Shown: positions 1 through 9,409, counted from the stretch's first letter. The stretch: DNA of 64,000 bases from Microbacterium sp. No. 7 (GCF_001314225.1 NZ_CP012697.1:1798001-1862000); one strand, 5' to 3'. Notes: generated by a model not told the origin, from the sequence alone. Program-made: numbers and translations.

Positions 1-1134
1 AACGGCGACGCCGGGCGCGACGTGTGCCTCATCCCGTCGTCGGCGCACGGCACCAACGCGGCATCCGCGGTGCTCGCGGGCATGCGCGTCGTCGTCGTCG
101 CGTGCGACGAGGCCGGCAACGTCGACCTCGACGACCTGCGGGCCAAGGTGGCCGACCACGCCGACGACCTCGCCGCGCTCATGATCACCTACCCGTCGAC
201 CCACGGCGTGTACGAGCACGACGTGCTCGACATCACCCGCGCGGTGCACGACGCCGGCGGCCAGGTGTACGTCGACGGCGCGAACTTCAACGCGCTCATC
301 GGCTACGCCCGCCTCGGCGAGCTGGGCGGCGACGTCTCGCACCTCAACCTGCACAAGACGTTCGCGATCCCGCACGGCGGCGGCGGTCCCGGCATCGGCC
401 CCGTGGCGGCGAAGGCGCACCTCGCGCCCCACCTGCCCGGGCATCCCCTCGCGCAGCGCGACGCGCACGCGGGCGGGCACGTCTTCGCGGGCGGCCCGGT
501 CTCGGCCGCGCCCTACGGCTCGGCGGGCGTGCTGTCCATCTCGTGGGCGTACATGCGCATGATGGGCGCCGACGGCCTCGCCCGCGCCACGGCATCCGCG
601 GTGCTCTCGGCGAACTACATCGCCCGGCGCCTCGGCGCGCACTACCCGGTGCTCTACACGGGCGACGACGGCCTGGTCGCGCACGAGTGCATCCTCGACC
701 TCCGCCCCCTGCGGGACGAGACGGGGATCACGGTCGACGACGTCGCCAAGCGGCTCATCGACTACGGCTTCCACGCGCCGACGATGTCGTTCCCGGTCGC
801 GGGGACCCTGATGGTCGAGCCCACCGAGTCGGAGGACCTCGGCGAGGTCGAGCGGTTCATCGAGGCGATGATCTCGATCCGGCGCGAGGCGCTCGCCGTG
901 CAGGCGGGGGAGTGGCCGGCCGACGACAATCCGCTCGTGAACGCCCCGCACACCGCGGCGGCCGCCGTCTCGGACGCCTGGGACCACGCCTATTCGCGGG
1001 AGGTCGCCGTGTACCCCGTGCCCTCGCTGGTGCGCGCCAAGTACTGGCCCCCCGTGCGCCGCGTCGACAACGCCTACGGCGACCGCAACCTCGTCTGCGC
1101 CTGCCCCCCGCCCGAGGCGTTCGCCGCCGTCTGA
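1..1134 (+). CDS. gcvP: Glycine dehydrogenase (P protein of the glycine cleavage system), C-terminal part
   Basis: Partial gene whose 5' end lies left of the window; the last 377 residues are visible. GcvP is the PLP-dependent decarboxylase of the glycine cleavage system. It removes CO2 from glycine and passes the aminomethyl group to the lipoyl H protein. The PLP-lysine motif [15 protein letters not shown] is present, with the Lys at about visible residue 119, followed by the conserved family C-terminus ([11 protein letters not shown]). The frame is open from base 1 to TGA at 1134. The next 170 bases hold repeat sequence, and the following gene is on the opposite strand, so gcvP is the last gene of its unit. 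Confidence 0.95.
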   Translation, partial: NGDAGRDVCLIPSSAHGTNAASAVLAGMRVVVVACDEAGNVDLDDLRAKVADHADDLAALMITYPSTHGVYEHDVLDITRAVHDAGGQVYVDGANFNALIGYARLGELGGDVSHLNLHKTFAIPHGGGGPGIGPVAAKAHLAPHLPGHPLAQRDAHAGGHVFAGGPVSAAPYGSAGVLSISWAYMRMMGADGLARATASAVLSANYIARRLGAHYPVLYTGDDGLVAHECILDLRPLRDETGITVDDVAKRLIDYGFHAPTMSFPVAGTLMVEPTESEDLGEVERFIEAMISIRREALAVQAGEWPADDNPLVNAPHTAAAAVSDAWDHAYSREVAVYPVPSLVRAKYWPPVRRVDNAYGDRNLVCACPPPEAFAAV

Positions 1135-1171
1135 CGCGCCTCTTCCCTCCTGCTCCCGCCTGCCTCCCCGC

Positions 1172-1290
1172 GAGAATGCATCTGGCGGCCGAGAGTGCGG
1201 TTCGTCGCCGCGTTCTCGGCCACGGGATGCGGTTTCGGCCGCCAGATGCGTTCTCGGCCGCGGGATGCGGTTTCGGCTGTGGGGTGCGGT
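1172..1290. repeat. Intergenic palindromic repeat cluster, copy A
   Basis: The gap after gcvP is built from variants of one short unit, GCATCTGGCGGCCGA followed by GAGTGC or GCGTTC-like spacers. It appears forward at about 1179-1194 and inverted (TCGGCCGCCAGATGC) at about 1236-1250, with degenerate CGGGATGCGGTTTCGG units between and after. The forward and inverted copies can fold into a long hairpin. The same unit recurs at 2413-2490. The unit resembles REP-like intergenic repeats; its function is unknown. It may also act as the transcription end for gcvP and for the opposing gene that ends at 1306. Confidence 0.75.
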
Positions 1291-1305
1291 TGGGTGGGGA
1301 GGGGC

Positions 1306-2289
1306 TCAGGTGTCGTGGCGGCGGGGTGCGAGCAGGCGTTTGACGCCGGCGAGGGCGGCGGTGTTCTCCGGGGCCACGGTCTGCAGGCCCTGGCCGAGCA
1401 GGAGCGCGCGGTAAGGGTCCACGAACGTGACCTCCGTCCACCCGAAGTGCGCGATCTTCGACACCTCGCCCGCGAGGAGGCGGATGTCGCGTGTGCGCCG
1501 CTTCTGCAGCGCCTCGAGCGGATCGCCGTGGGTTCCGTCGTATTTGACGTCGCCGTCGGCCTCCGCGAGGAGGCGCAGATGCGGCCACCAGAGATCCCCG
1601 CGATCGGTCGTGCCGCCGGTCGCGACGAACTCACGCTGGAGAACGGGATCGGGAAACCCCAGCCACTCCGTGACGGCGCGGGACACCGACTCGAGCGGGC
1701 TCTCGGCGAGCGGGGTCGCGCGATCGATCACCCAGCGCGCGCACGCCCGTCCGCGGCCGCTGGCGCGATGCTCGTTCTCCGCGCGCAGCATGTCGCGCGT
1801 GAGGGAGCGGTCGAGCCGCAGGATCGAGTCGGCGACCGCGAGCCCGATGACCGGGTGGCGGTGCCGTGCGAGGGTCACGGCGGTGACGACGGCATCCGTC
1901 GCCGTCATCCCGGCTGACGAGAGGATGCCGTCGGTCTCGGTGCGCACACGAGTGCGGATGCCGCCGGACTGCCGCGAGGTCGCGCCGGCGGGAACGCTCA
2001 CGTGCACGACGTGGGGATCGCCGAAGACGGCGGCGCCGAGAAGCGCCGCGGCGGATTCGTCGCAGAAGACGGCGCCGGGATGGTCGAGCGCCACGGCGTG
2101 CACCCGCGCGAGATACCGGTCCCACGGCGCGAGAGCGCGCCACGCCTCCCGCTCGGCGAACACCCCGCGCCGCACCTTGACGGCTTCGCCGCGGGCTATG
2201 GCACGCTCCGGGTGGGGCAACGTGTCACGTCGCAGGAGCGCGATCGGGCTCGGACGGAAGAGGATGCCGGTTCTCGATGGCATATGCAT
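1306..2289 (-). CDS. Hypothetical protein with C-terminal endonuclease-like (DUF559-type) region
   Basis: A 327-residue protein of unknown function. The N-terminal half (PSPIALLRRDTLPHPERAI, then VRRGVFA) resembles the winged-helix 'antitoxin-like' N-terminus (AbiEi type) of many actinobacterial proteins. The C-terminal part has a GDLWWP segment followed by AEADGDVKYDG, which looks like the acidic residues plus lysine of a PD-(D/E)XK nuclease core as in DUF559 relatives. This is pattern recognition, not proof. Two ATGs compete, 2289 and 2283. It stands alone and is flanked on both sides by copies of the same intergenic repeat, which suggests an accessory or mobile gene. Confidence 0.6.
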   Translation of the reverse strand: MHMPSRTGILFRPSPIALLRRDTLPHPERAIARGEAVKVRRGVFAEREAWRALAPWDRYLARVHAVALDHPGAVFCDESAAALLGAAVFGDPHVVHVSVPAGATSRQSGGIRTRVRTETDGILSSAGMTATDAVVTAVTLARHRHPVIGLAVADSILRLDRSLTRDMLRAENEHRASGRGRACARWVIDRATPLAESPLESVSRAVTEWLGFPDPVLQREFVATGGTTDRGDLWWPHLRLLAEADGDVKYDGTHGDPLEALQKRRTRDIRLLAGEVSKIAHFGWTEVTFVDPYRALLLGQGLQTVAPENTAALAGVKRLLAPRRHDT

Positions 2290-2412
2290 GCCCGCTAGCG
2301 TGCACTCTTCCCTGCCCCGGCATGCGGCATCCACCCCACACCCGTGGACAGTCCGCCACACCCCCGCCCTGTGGACAACAACTCGCCCACCGCCCCTGCC
2401 GCCCCGCCCGAC

Positions 2413-2490
2413 AGTGCATCCGGCGGCCGAGAGTGCATCCGGCGGCCGAGAGTGCGCGCTAGGACCGCACTCTCGGCCGCCAGATGCACT
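2413..2490. repeat. Intergenic palindromic repeat cluster, copy B
   Basis: Two tandem direct copies of AGTGCATCCGGCGGCCGAG (2413-2431 and 2432-2450) are followed by an inverted copy CTCGGCCGCCAGATGCACT (about 2471-2489). The inverted copy is nearly the reverse complement of the unit at 1174-1202. The direct and inverted units can pair into a hairpin. With copy A these elements bracket the gene at 1306-2289. The rest of 2290-2567 shows no convincing ORF. Confidence 0.8.
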
Positions 2491-2567
2491 CTCGCGATGT
2501 GGGATGTGGGATGGGCGGGTGGATGCGTGGGGCGTGGCGTTGTGAACGTGGGCGATATCCCGCGCGG

Positions 2568-3356
2568 TCAGGCGAAGAGGGCGGGCCACCAGGCGGCGGC
2601 GAGGGGGTAGCCGACGAAGGCGATGACGTCGATCGCGACGTGGGTGACGACGAGGGGCATGACGCGGCCCCAGCGCTGGTAGACCCAGCCGAAGACGATG
2701 CCCATCGCGATGTTGCCGACGATCGCGCCGAAGCCCTGGTAGGCGTGGTAGGCGCCGCGCAGGGCGGCGGCGGAGAGGATGATGGTCCACGTGCTCCAGC
2801 CGAGCCGGCGCAGCCGGTCGAACAGGTAGCCGACCATCACGACCTCCTCGAGCAGGCCGGCGCGCACGGCCGCGAGCACGAGCAGGGGGATCGTCCACCA
2901 CGACGGGTCGAGCGGCGCGGCGTCGACGCGCATCGTGACGCCCAGGGCCCGGCCGGCCGCGTAGAGCCCGAGGCCCGGCACGCCGATCACGAGCACGAGC
3001 GCGAGCCCCGTGCCGAGATCGCGCCCGGCGCGCGTGAGGTCGAGGCCGATGCGACGGAACGCGGATGCCGCGGGCTCCCACAGCAGGTACAGGGCGAGCG
3101 CGACGGGCACGAGGCCGAACAGGATCCCCAGGAACTGGTACAGCACGTCCCAGAACTGCTCGGCGTTCGCGCCCGGGTTCAGCGCGGTGGACTGGTCGCC
3201 GAGGGGCGTATCGCGCGTGAGCGCCTGCACCAGCGAGAGCACCGAGTACAGCGCCGACCGTCCCACGGAGAGGGCCAGCACGATCGAGACCTCCCACCAC
3301 AGCCGAGTGCGGGAAGGCTCGCGGGGGAGGAGCGTCACGCTGTCAGAATGCCACAT
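2568..3356 (-). CDS. CPBP family intramembrane glutamic endopeptidase
   Basis: A 262-residue polytopic membrane protein with about 7-8 hydrophobic segments. The CPBP (Abi/Rce1-type) signature is visible: the paired glutamates in LLEEVVMVGYLFDRL (Glu170-Glu171) and the downstream LRGAYHAYQG with His204, which are the presumed catalytic residues. Family members process prenylated or other membrane-associated proteins, and in bacteria they are often linked to bacteriocin or stress functions; no substrate can be inferred here. It is divergent from the peptide-transporter operon that starts at 3491, with which it shares a 134-bp intergenic region. Confidence 0.85.
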   Translation of the reverse strand: MWHSDSVTLLPREPSRTRLWWEVSIVLALSVGRSALYSVLSLVQALTRDTPLGDQSTALNPGANAEQFWDVLYQFLGILFGLVPVALALYLLWEPAASAFRRIGLDLTRAGRDLGTGLALVLVIGVPGLGLYAAGRALGVTMRVDAAPLDPSWWTIPLLVLAAVRAGLLEEVVMVGYLFDRLRRLGWSTWTIILSAAALRGAYHAYQGFGAIVGNIAMGIVFGWVYQRWGRVMPLVVTHVAIDVIAFVGYPLAAAWWPALFA

Positions 3357-3490
3357 TCTGAGCCGCTCGAGTCAAGGCTTTGTAACGGTTGGCGATCCCA
3401 TGTGGTGCATTCGGCATAGCAGTGCCTACGCTGGGACTTTGGCCGCATCGCGCACCAGGCGTGCGGCGGCATCCCTTTACAGGAGGAATT

Positions 3491-5128
3491 GTGAAGCGCA
3501 ACAAGATCGCCCTTGCCGGGCTCGCGCTGCTCGCGGCGGGCACCCTCGCCCTTGCGGGCTGCAGCGGCGGCAGCGGCTCGCCGGAGTCCACCGGCGACGG
3601 CAGCACCAGCCCCGAGACGTCGGCGGCCATCATCCTGGCCAACGGCACCGAGCCGGAGAACCCCCTGCTCCCTGCCGACACCAACGAGGTCGGCGGCGGC
3701 CGCATCCTCGACGCGATCTTCGCCGGTCTCGCGTACTACGACGCCGACGGCGAGCTCGTCAACGACGTGGCGAAGGAGATCGCGGTCGACGACGAGAGCA
3801 ACCTGACGATCACCCTCAACGAGGGCAACACCTTCACCGACGGCACGCCGGTCACGGCCGAGAGCTTCGTGAAGGCGTGGGACTTCGGCGCGCAGCTGTC
3901 GAACGCCCAGCAGAACATGTCGTGGTTCGAGGACATCGAGGGCTTCTCGGCCGAGAAGGACTCGCCCCTCACCGGTCTCGTGGTCGTCGACGAGCACACC
4001 TTCACGATCGCCCTGAACAAGCCCGTGGCCGCCGACTTCGCGACCCGCCTGGGCTACTCGGCGTTCTACCCGCTGCCCGAGGTCGCCTTCGAGGACATCG
4101 ACGCCTACGGCGAGAACCCCATCGGCAACGGCCCCTACAAGCTCGCCGGCGAGGGCGCGTGGCAGCACGACGTGCAGATCGACCTCGTCAAGAACGAGGA
4201 CTACACGGGCGGCCGCCAGGCCCAGAACGGCGGCGTCACGTTCACGTTCTACGCCTCGTACGACGCCGCCTACGCCGACCTGCTCGGCAACAACGTCGAC
4301 GTCATCGACAACATCCCGCCGTCGTCGCTCGCCACGTTCGAGGCCGACCTCGGCGACCGCGCCGTGAACCAGCCCGCCGCCGTGTTCCAGTCGTTCACCA
4401 TCCCGGAGCGCCTCGAGCACTTCGCCGGTGAGGAGGGCGCCCTGCGTCGCGCCGCGATCTCGATGGCGATCAACCGCCCGGAGATCACCGACACGATCTT
4501 CAGCGGCACCCGCACGCCCGCGAGCGACTTCACGTCGCCCGTCGTCGGCGGCTGGTCCGACTCGCTCACGGGCGCCGAGGTGCTCGACTACAACGCCGAC
4601 GAGGCGAAGAAGCTGTGGGCCCAGGCCGACGCGATCGCACCGTGGTCGGGCTCGTTCCAGATCGCGTACAACTCCGACGGCGGCCACCAGCCGTGGGTCG
4701 ACGCGGTCGCCAACCAGCTGAAGAACACGCTCGGCATCGAGGCGTCGGGCGCTCCCTACGTCGACTTCGCCGGTCTGCGCAAGGACGTCAACGACCGCGT
4801 GATCGCGACCGCGTTCCGCACCGGCTGGCAGGCCGACTACCCGGCGGTGTACAACTTCCTCGCGCCGCTCTACGCCACGGGCGCGTCGTCGAACGACGGC
4901 GACTACACGAACGCCGAGTTCGACGCGCTGCTCGCCTCGGGTGCCGGCTCGACCGACATCGACGCGGCGAACGCCGACTTCACGAAGGCCCAGGAGATCT
5001 TGCTCACGGACCTCCCGGCGATCCCGCTCTGGTACTCGAACGTGACCGGCGGCTTCTCGGAGAACGTCGACAACGTCACCTTCGGCTGGAACTCGGTTCC
5101 GCTGTACTACGAGATCACCAAGGACTGA
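3491..5128 (+). CDS. Oligopeptide-type ABC transporter substrate-binding lipoprotein
   Basis: A 545-residue secreted solute-binding protein of the SBP_bac_5 (OppA/DppA) family. It begins with a lipoprotein signal peptide whose lipobox LAGC ends at Cys24. The GTG start at 3491 is chosen because AGGAGG lies at 3481-3486; the longer in-frame upstream extension would lack this site and the signal peptide. It is the first gene of a five-gene operon with two permeases, a fused double ATPase and a PH-domain protein. The expected role is capture of peptides at the outer face of the membrane. A strong hairpin follows the stop codon, which may keep this gene expressed above the permeases. Confidence 0.93.
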   Translation: MKRNKIALAGLALLAAGTLALAGCSGGSGSPESTGDGSTSPETSAAIILANGTEPENPLLPADTNEVGGGRILDAIFAGLAYYDADGELVNDVAKEIAVDDESNLTITLNEGNTFTDGTPVTAESFVKAWDFGAQLSNAQQNMSWFEDIEGFSAEKDSPLTGLVVVDEHTFTIALNKPVAADFATRLGYSAFYPLPEVAFEDIDAYGENPIGNGPYKLAGEGAWQHDVQIDLVKNEDYTGGRQAQNGGVTFTFYASYDAAYADLLGNNVDVIDNIPPSSLATFEADLGDRAVNQPAAVFQSFTIPERLEHFAGEEGALRRAAISMAINRPEITDTIFSGTRTPASDFTSPVVGGWSDSLTGAEVLDYNADEAKKLWAQADAIAPWSGSFQIAYNSDGGHQPWVDAVANQLKNTLGIEASGAPYVDFAGLRKDVNDRVIATAFRTGWQADYPAVYNFLAPLYATGASSNDGDYTNAEFDALLASGAGSTDIDAANADFTKAQEILLTDLPAIPLWYSNVTGGFSENVDNVTFGWNSVPLYYEITKD

Positions 5129-5145
5129 CCTCTGTGATCGGACGC

Positions 5146-5174
5146 GGGGCGGCGGCCACACCGGCCGCCGCCCC
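5146..5174 (+). terminator. Strong GC hairpin between binding-protein and permease genes
   Basis: A perfect 12-bp stem GGGGCGGCGGCC / GGCCGCCGCCCC (5146-5157 and 5163-5174) encloses a 5-nt loop. No T-run follows, so it is more likely an mRNA-stabilising element or partial terminator than a full stop. This is the usual arrangement for ABC operons in which the binding protein is needed in excess. Confidence 0.7.
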
Positions 5175-5286
5175 GTCGTCTGCGCCGCCACGCCTTCGCT
5201 CGTCGCTCTGACCGCGCGAAGCTTGTAGGCTTTCCGCACTCGCCCGCGGTCGATCCGGCCGCGCCGTCCATGCCCGAGGGAGAGCA

Positions 5287-6216
5287 ATGCTGGGCTACAT
5301 CCTCAAACGCGTCTTGCAGGTCATACCCGTCTTCTTCGGGGCGACCCTGCTCATCTACTTCCTCGTCTTCGCCATGCCCGGCGATCCGATTCTCGCGTTG
5401 TTCGGGGACAAGACGCCCAGCCCGCAGCTGCTCGAGAAGCTGCGCGCGCAGTACCTGCTCGACGAGCCCTTCATCGTGCAGTACTTCCACTACCTCGCCG
5501 GCATCTTCCAGGGCAACATGGGCGTCACCTTCTCGGGGCAGTCGGTCAACGACGTGCTGGCCCGCACGCTGCCCGTGACGATGCGCCTGGGCATCATGGC
5601 GATCGCCATCGAGTTCATCCTGTCGATCGTCATCGGCACGATCTCGGCGCTGCGCAAGGGCAAGATCTTCGACAACGCGTCGCTCATGCTGGCGCTGGTC
5701 TTCCTCGCGGTGCCGATCTTCGTGCTCGCCTTCCTCGCGCAGTACTTCCTGGCGATCCAGCTCGGCTGGTTCAAGCCCACCGTCGGGGGCAACAACGACT
5801 GGGGCGACCTGTGGCTCCCGGCGATCGTGCTCGGCGTGAGCATGTACGCGACGAGCATGCGCCTCATGCGCGGCTCGGTCATCGACACGCTCAACCAGGA
5901 CTGGGTGCGCACGGCCTACAGCAAGGGGCTCCCGCGCCGTCGCGTGATCCCCGTGCACGTGCTGCGCAACTCGCTCATCCCGGTGATCACCAACTCGGCG
6001 ACGAACTTCGGCGTCCTGCTCGTGGGCGCGACCGTCACCGAGGCGATCTTCAACGTCCCGGGCGTCGGCAACACGCTGTTCCGCGCGACGCTCGCGCACG
6101 AGGGCCCCACGATCGTGTCGTTCGTGACGGTCTTCGTCATCATCTACGTGCTCGTCAACCTTCTCGTCGACCTGCTGTACGGTCTGCTCGACCCGAGGAT
6201 CCGCTATGTCAAGTAA
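5287..6216 (+). CDS. Peptide ABC transporter permease (DppB/OppB type)
   Basis: A 309-residue inner-membrane permease of the BPD_transp_1 family. It has an N-terminal transmembrane helix starting right after MLGYILKRVLQ, the OppB-type N-terminal region with a PGDP motif, and five further membrane segments. The EAA cytoplasmic loop (TAYSKGLPRRRVIPVHVLRN) contacts the ATPase. A GAGGGAGAG ribosome-binding site lies just before the ATG. Its last 11 bases overlap the next permease, which indicates translational coupling. It forms the heterodimeric pore with the product of 6206-7153. Confidence 0.93.
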   Translation: MLGYILKRVLQVIPVFFGATLLIYFLVFAMPGDPILALFGDKTPSPQLLEKLRAQYLLDEPFIVQYFHYLAGIFQGNMGVTFSGQSVNDVLARTLPVTMRLGIMAIAIEFILSIVIGTISALRKGKIFDNASLMLALVFLAVPIFVLAFLAQYFLAIQLGWFKPTVGGNNDWGDLWLPAIVLGVSMYATSMRLMRGSVIDTLNQDWVRTAYSKGLPRRRVIPVHVLRNSLIPVITNSATNFGVLLVGATVTEAIFNVPGVGNTLFRATLAHEGPTIVSFVTVFVIIYVLVNLLVDLLYGLLDPRIRYVK

Positions 6217-7153
6217 CGCCAGCCGTATGGAGCACTACGTCGCACCCGTCGAGGAGGCGACGGTCACGGTCGACCAGGTGCGCGTGAGCGACAAGACGTC
6301 GAACCTGTGGAACGACGCGTGGCGCGACCTGCGCAAGCGTCCGATGTTCTGGATCTCGCTCCTCATCATCCTCGTCCTCCTCCTGATGGCCGCGTGGCCG
6401 ACGCTGTTCACGCACACCCCGCCGAACAACGGATGCCAGCTGGCGAACAGCAACGGCGGCCCCGCCCCCGGGCATCCGCTCGGCTTCACCTTCCAGGGCT
6501 GCGACATCTGGGCGCGCATCGTGTGGGGGACCCGCACCTCGCTCGCCGTCGGCGTGCTGTCCGCGCTCATCGGCGGCGTCATCGGCCTGGTCATGGGATC
6601 GCTCGCCGGCTTCTACGGCGGATGGCTCGACTCGGTGCTCTCGCGCGTCGGCGACATCTTCTTCTCGATCCCCTACATCCTGGCCGCGGTCGTCGTGATG
6701 AGCGTCTTCTCCCAGTACCGCAACGTCTTCACCCTCTCGCTCGCGATCGGAGGCTTCGCGTGGGCGTCCACGGCGCGCGTCGTGCGCGCCGAGGTGCTGC
6801 GCGTGCGGCAGGCCGACTACGTCACGGCCTCGCAGGCGCTCGGCCTCTCGAGGTTCCGCACGCTGCTCGTGCACGTGATCCCCAACGCCATCGCGCCGCT
6901 GCTCGTGCTTGTCACGCTGAGCCTCGCGGCGGCGATCACCGCGGAGGCCACGCTGGCCTTCCTCGGCGTCGGGCTCGGCAGCGAGACGATGTCGTGGGGC
7001 AACGACGTCAGCCAGGCGCAGACGTCGCTCCGCGTCGCGCCGATGGCGCTCATCTGGCCGTCGATCGCGCTGACCGTGACCGTGCTGGCCTTCATCATGC
7101 TGGGCGAGCTCATCCGAGACGCCCTCGACCCGAGAGCGAGGGCGCAGCGATGA
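6206..7153 (+). CDS. Peptide ABC transporter permease (DppC/OppC type)
   Basis: A 315-residue second permease. It has an OppC N-terminal region with one helix (FWISLLIILVLLLMAAWP), a periplasmic loop containing a possible disulfide pair (CQLANSN...GCDIW), and the C-terminal BPD_transp_1 domain with the EAA loop near ASQALGLSRFRTLLVHVIPN. The ATG at 6206 lies inside the end of the upstream gene, and the stop overlaps the ATG of the ATPase gene (ATGA at 7150), so the three genes are tightly coupled. Confidence 0.93.
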   Translation: MSSNASRMEHYVAPVEEATVTVDQVRVSDKTSNLWNDAWRDLRKRPMFWISLLIILVLLLMAAWPTLFTHTPPNNGCQLANSNGGPAPGHPLGFTFQGCDIWARIVWGTRTSLAVGVLSALIGGVIGLVMGSLAGFYGGWLDSVLSRVGDIFFSIPYILAAVVVMSVFSQYRNVFTLSLAIGGFAWASTARVVRAEVLRVRQADYVTASQALGLSRFRTLLVHVIPNAIAPLLVLVTLSLAAAITAEATLAFLGVGLGSETMSWGNDVSQAQTSLRVAPMALIWPSIALTVTVLAFIMLGELIRDALDPRARAQR

Positions 7154-8853
7154 GCGACCACGTCGACACCCCGCTGGTCTCCATCCGCGATCTGCGCGTC
7201 GGCTTCGACACCCAGTCGGGCACGCGCGAGGTGCTGCACGGCGTCAGCCTCGACATCTTCCCCGGCGAGACCGTGGCGATCGTGGGCGAGTCGGGGTCGG
7301 GCAAGTCCACGACCGCGACGGCGATCCTGCAGCTGCTGCCCGGCACGGGTCGCGTCACGGGCGGCTCCATCACGCTCGCGGGACGCGAGCTGACGGGGCT
7401 GCGCCGTGCGCAGATGGAGCAGATCCGCGGCCGCGACATCGGCTACGTGCCGCAGGACCCGATGTCGAACCTCAACCCGGTGTGGAGCATCGGCTTCCAG
7501 GTGAAGGAGGCGGTGCGCGCGAACGGCATCGCGACGGGGCGCAAAGAGGTCGAGCGCCGCGCGATCGAGGTGCTGCAGCAGGCGGGACTCGCGGATGCCG
7601 CGAAGCGGATGCACCAGTTCCCGCACCAGTTCTCGGGCGGCATGCGCCAGCGCGCGCTCATCGGCATCGGCCTCGCCGCCGACCCGAAGCTGCTCATCGC
7701 CGACGAGCCGACCTCGGCGCTCGACGTCACGGTGCAGCGCGTCATCCTCGATCACATGGCGTCGCTGACGCGCGAGAAGGGCACCTCGGTGCTGCTCATC
7801 ACGCACGACCTGGGCCTGGCCGCCGAGCGCGCCGAGCGCCTCGTCGTGATGAAGAACGGCGAGGTCGTCGAGTCGGGTCCGAGCCGTGAGATCCTCGTCA
7901 ACCCGCAGCATCCGTACACGCAGCGTCTCGTCGCGGCGGCGCCGAGCATCGCCTCGAAGCGCATCCAGGCCGGTGCCGTGCGCGTGCGCGAGGCCGTCGT
8001 CGCGGCCGAGCCGGACGAGCCCCCCGTCGTCGCCGTGCGCGAGCTGGTCAAGGAGTACCGGATCCGCGGCGGCGCCGGCCTGCGCAGCACGCCGTTCCGC
8101 GCGGCCGACGGCGTGTCGTTCGAGATCCCGCGGGGTCAGACGCTCGCGCTCGTGGGCGAGTCGGGCAGCGGCAAGTCGACGGTCGCGAAGATGGTGCTCA
8201 AGCTGGAGAACCCCACCTCGGGCTCGATCGCGATCGACGGCCAGGAGATCTCTCAGCTGTCGCCGCGGCAGACCTTCGACCTGCGCCGCCGCATGCAGCC
8301 GGTCTTCCAGGACCCGTACGGGTCGCTCGACCCGCTGCGCGACCTCGGCAGCCTCATCTCCGAGCCCCTGCACATCCACAGGGTGGGGGACCCGGCGTCG
8401 CGCCGCGCGCGGGTGCTGGAGCTGCTCGACCAGGTCGCCCTGCCGCGCGACCTCGTCTCGCGCTACCCGAACGAGCTCTCCGGCGGCCAGCGTCAGCGCG
8501 TCGCGATCGCGCGCGCCCTCGCGCTCAAGCCCGACATCGTCGTGCTCGACGAGGCCGTCTCGGCGCTCGACGTGCTGGTGCAGGACCAGATCCTCACCCT
8601 GCTCGCCGAGCTGCAGTCGGAGCTCGGCCTCACCTACCTGTTCATCACGCACGACCTCGCCGTCGTCCGCGTCGTCGCCGACCTCGTGTGCGTCATGGAG
8701 AAGGGACGCGTCGTCGAGCAGGGGCCCGTCGACGAGATCTTCGTCGCGCCGCAGCAGGAGTACACGCGGCGCCTCCTCGACGCCATCCCCGGCGCGTCGA
8801 TCCAGCTCGGAGCCGGGATGGGCGAGGGAGCGGCCGACGGAGGGGTCCGGTGA
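7150..8853 (+). CDS. Fused double ATPase of the peptide ABC transporter (OppD-OppF type)
   Basis: A 567-residue protein with two complete ABC ATPase domains in one chain. Domain 1 has Walker A GESGSGKST near residues 46-54, signature FSGGMRQRALIGIG and Walker B LLIADEPTSALD. Domain 2 has Walker A GESGSGKST near 336-344, signature LSGGQRQRVAIARA and Walker B IVVLDEAVSALD. The OppD/F-type C-terminal extension HPYTQRLV, with its equivalent EYTRRLLDAIPG, follows each domain. In the Opp family these power import by the two permeases upstream. Fusion is common in actinobacteria. The start at 7150 overlaps the previous stop as ATGA. Confidence 0.95.
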   Translation: MSDHVDTPLVSIRDLRVGFDTQSGTREVLHGVSLDIFPGETVAIVGESGSGKSTTATAILQLLPGTGRVTGGSITLAGRELTGLRRAQMEQIRGRDIGYVPQDPMSNLNPVWSIGFQVKEAVRANGIATGRKEVERRAIEVLQQAGLADAAKRMHQFPHQFSGGMRQRALIGIGLAADPKLLIADEPTSALDVTVQRVILDHMASLTREKGTSVLLITHDLGLAAERAERLVVMKNGEVVESGPSREILVNPQHPYTQRLVAAAPSIASKRIQAGAVRVREAVVAAEPDEPPVVAVRELVKEYRIRGGAGLRSTPFRAADGVSFEIPRGQTLALVGESGSGKSTVAKMVLKLENPTSGSIAIDGQEISQLSPRQTFDLRRRMQPVFQDPYGSLDPLRDLGSLISEPLHIHRVGDPASRRARVLELLDQVALPRDLVSRYPNELSGGQRQRVAIARALALKPDIVVLDEAVSALDVLVQDQILTLLAELQSELGLTYLFITHDLAVVRVVADLVCVMEKGRVVEQGPVDEIFVAPQQEYTRRLLDAIPGASIQLGAGMGEGAADGGVR

Positions 8854-8854
8854 C

Positions 8855-9409
8855 GTGAGCTCTTCGGGCAGCGAGCCCCGGCCGCGCGTGCTGCGCGCCG
8901 GCTCGTCGCAGGTGGCGTTCTGGATCGCGGTCGCCCTCGTCGTCTTCTTCACGGCGGATGCCGTCGTGCGGGGCGCGTGGGACGTCGTGCTCTCGTGGGG
9001 CGCGGCGGGCGCGCTGATCGTCTGGGCGCTGTGGCTCGTGCAGTATCATTCCTGCGTCCGGCTGGAGCCGTCGCGCATCGTGGTGCAGAACCTGCTCCGT
9101 CGCCACGAGGTGCCGTGGGGCCGGGTGGAGGGCATCGTGGCGCGCCCGCAGGTCGCGCTCGAGCTCGCCGACGGGCGGCGTCTGGTCTGCTGGGGCGCGC
9201 CCTTCCCGCGTCGGCAGAGCCCGCGGTCGGCCGACGCCGACGCGCGGCCTTCCGGGCACGACGAGATCGTCGACGCGCTGGAGCACGCCCGCGCCGAGAG
9301 CGCGCCGAGCGATGCCCCGGTGCGCTCGAGCTGGGACCTCCGCGCGCTCGTGATCGGCGTCGCCCTGCTCGTCCTGACCGTGGCGGCGACGGCGCTCACG
9401 GTCGGATGA
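8855..9409 (+). CDS. PH-domain-like membrane protein
   Basis: A 184-residue protein. Two transmembrane helices (about residues 18-60) are followed by a bacterial PH-like domain (CVRLEPSRIVVQNLLRRHEVPWGRVEGIV...GRRLVCWGAPFP) and a C-terminal helix. This layout matches bPH_6-type proteins of actinobacteria, whose role is unknown. The GTG start at 8855 lies one base after the ATPase stop, so it is probably co-transcribed with the peptide transporter, although a functional link is not evident. Confidence 0.75.
   Translation: MSSSGSEPRPRVLRAGSSQVAFWIAVALVVFFTADAVVRGAWDVVLSWGAAGALIVWALWLVQYHSCVRLEPSRIVVQNLLRRHEVPWGRVEGIVARPQVALELADGRRLVCWGAPFPRRQSPRSADADARPSGHDEIVDALEHARAESAPSDAPVRSSWDLRALVIGVALLVLTVAATALTVG

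Noticed and set aside
24..1343. Long plus-strand ORF in a second frame over gcvP
   Set aside because: Arg/Gly/Pro-rich shadow typical of high-GC DNA; the gcvP frame carries conserved motifs.
2413..2450. CRISPR-like tandem repeats
   Set aside because: Two adjacent 19-nt copies without spacers and with an inverted third copy; palindromic intergenic repeat, not an array.
1306..3300. Single 664-codon minus-strand ORF
   Set aside because: The part above 2289 runs through repeats and against the CPBP protease gene in another frame; only the section 1306-2289 has protein-like composition.
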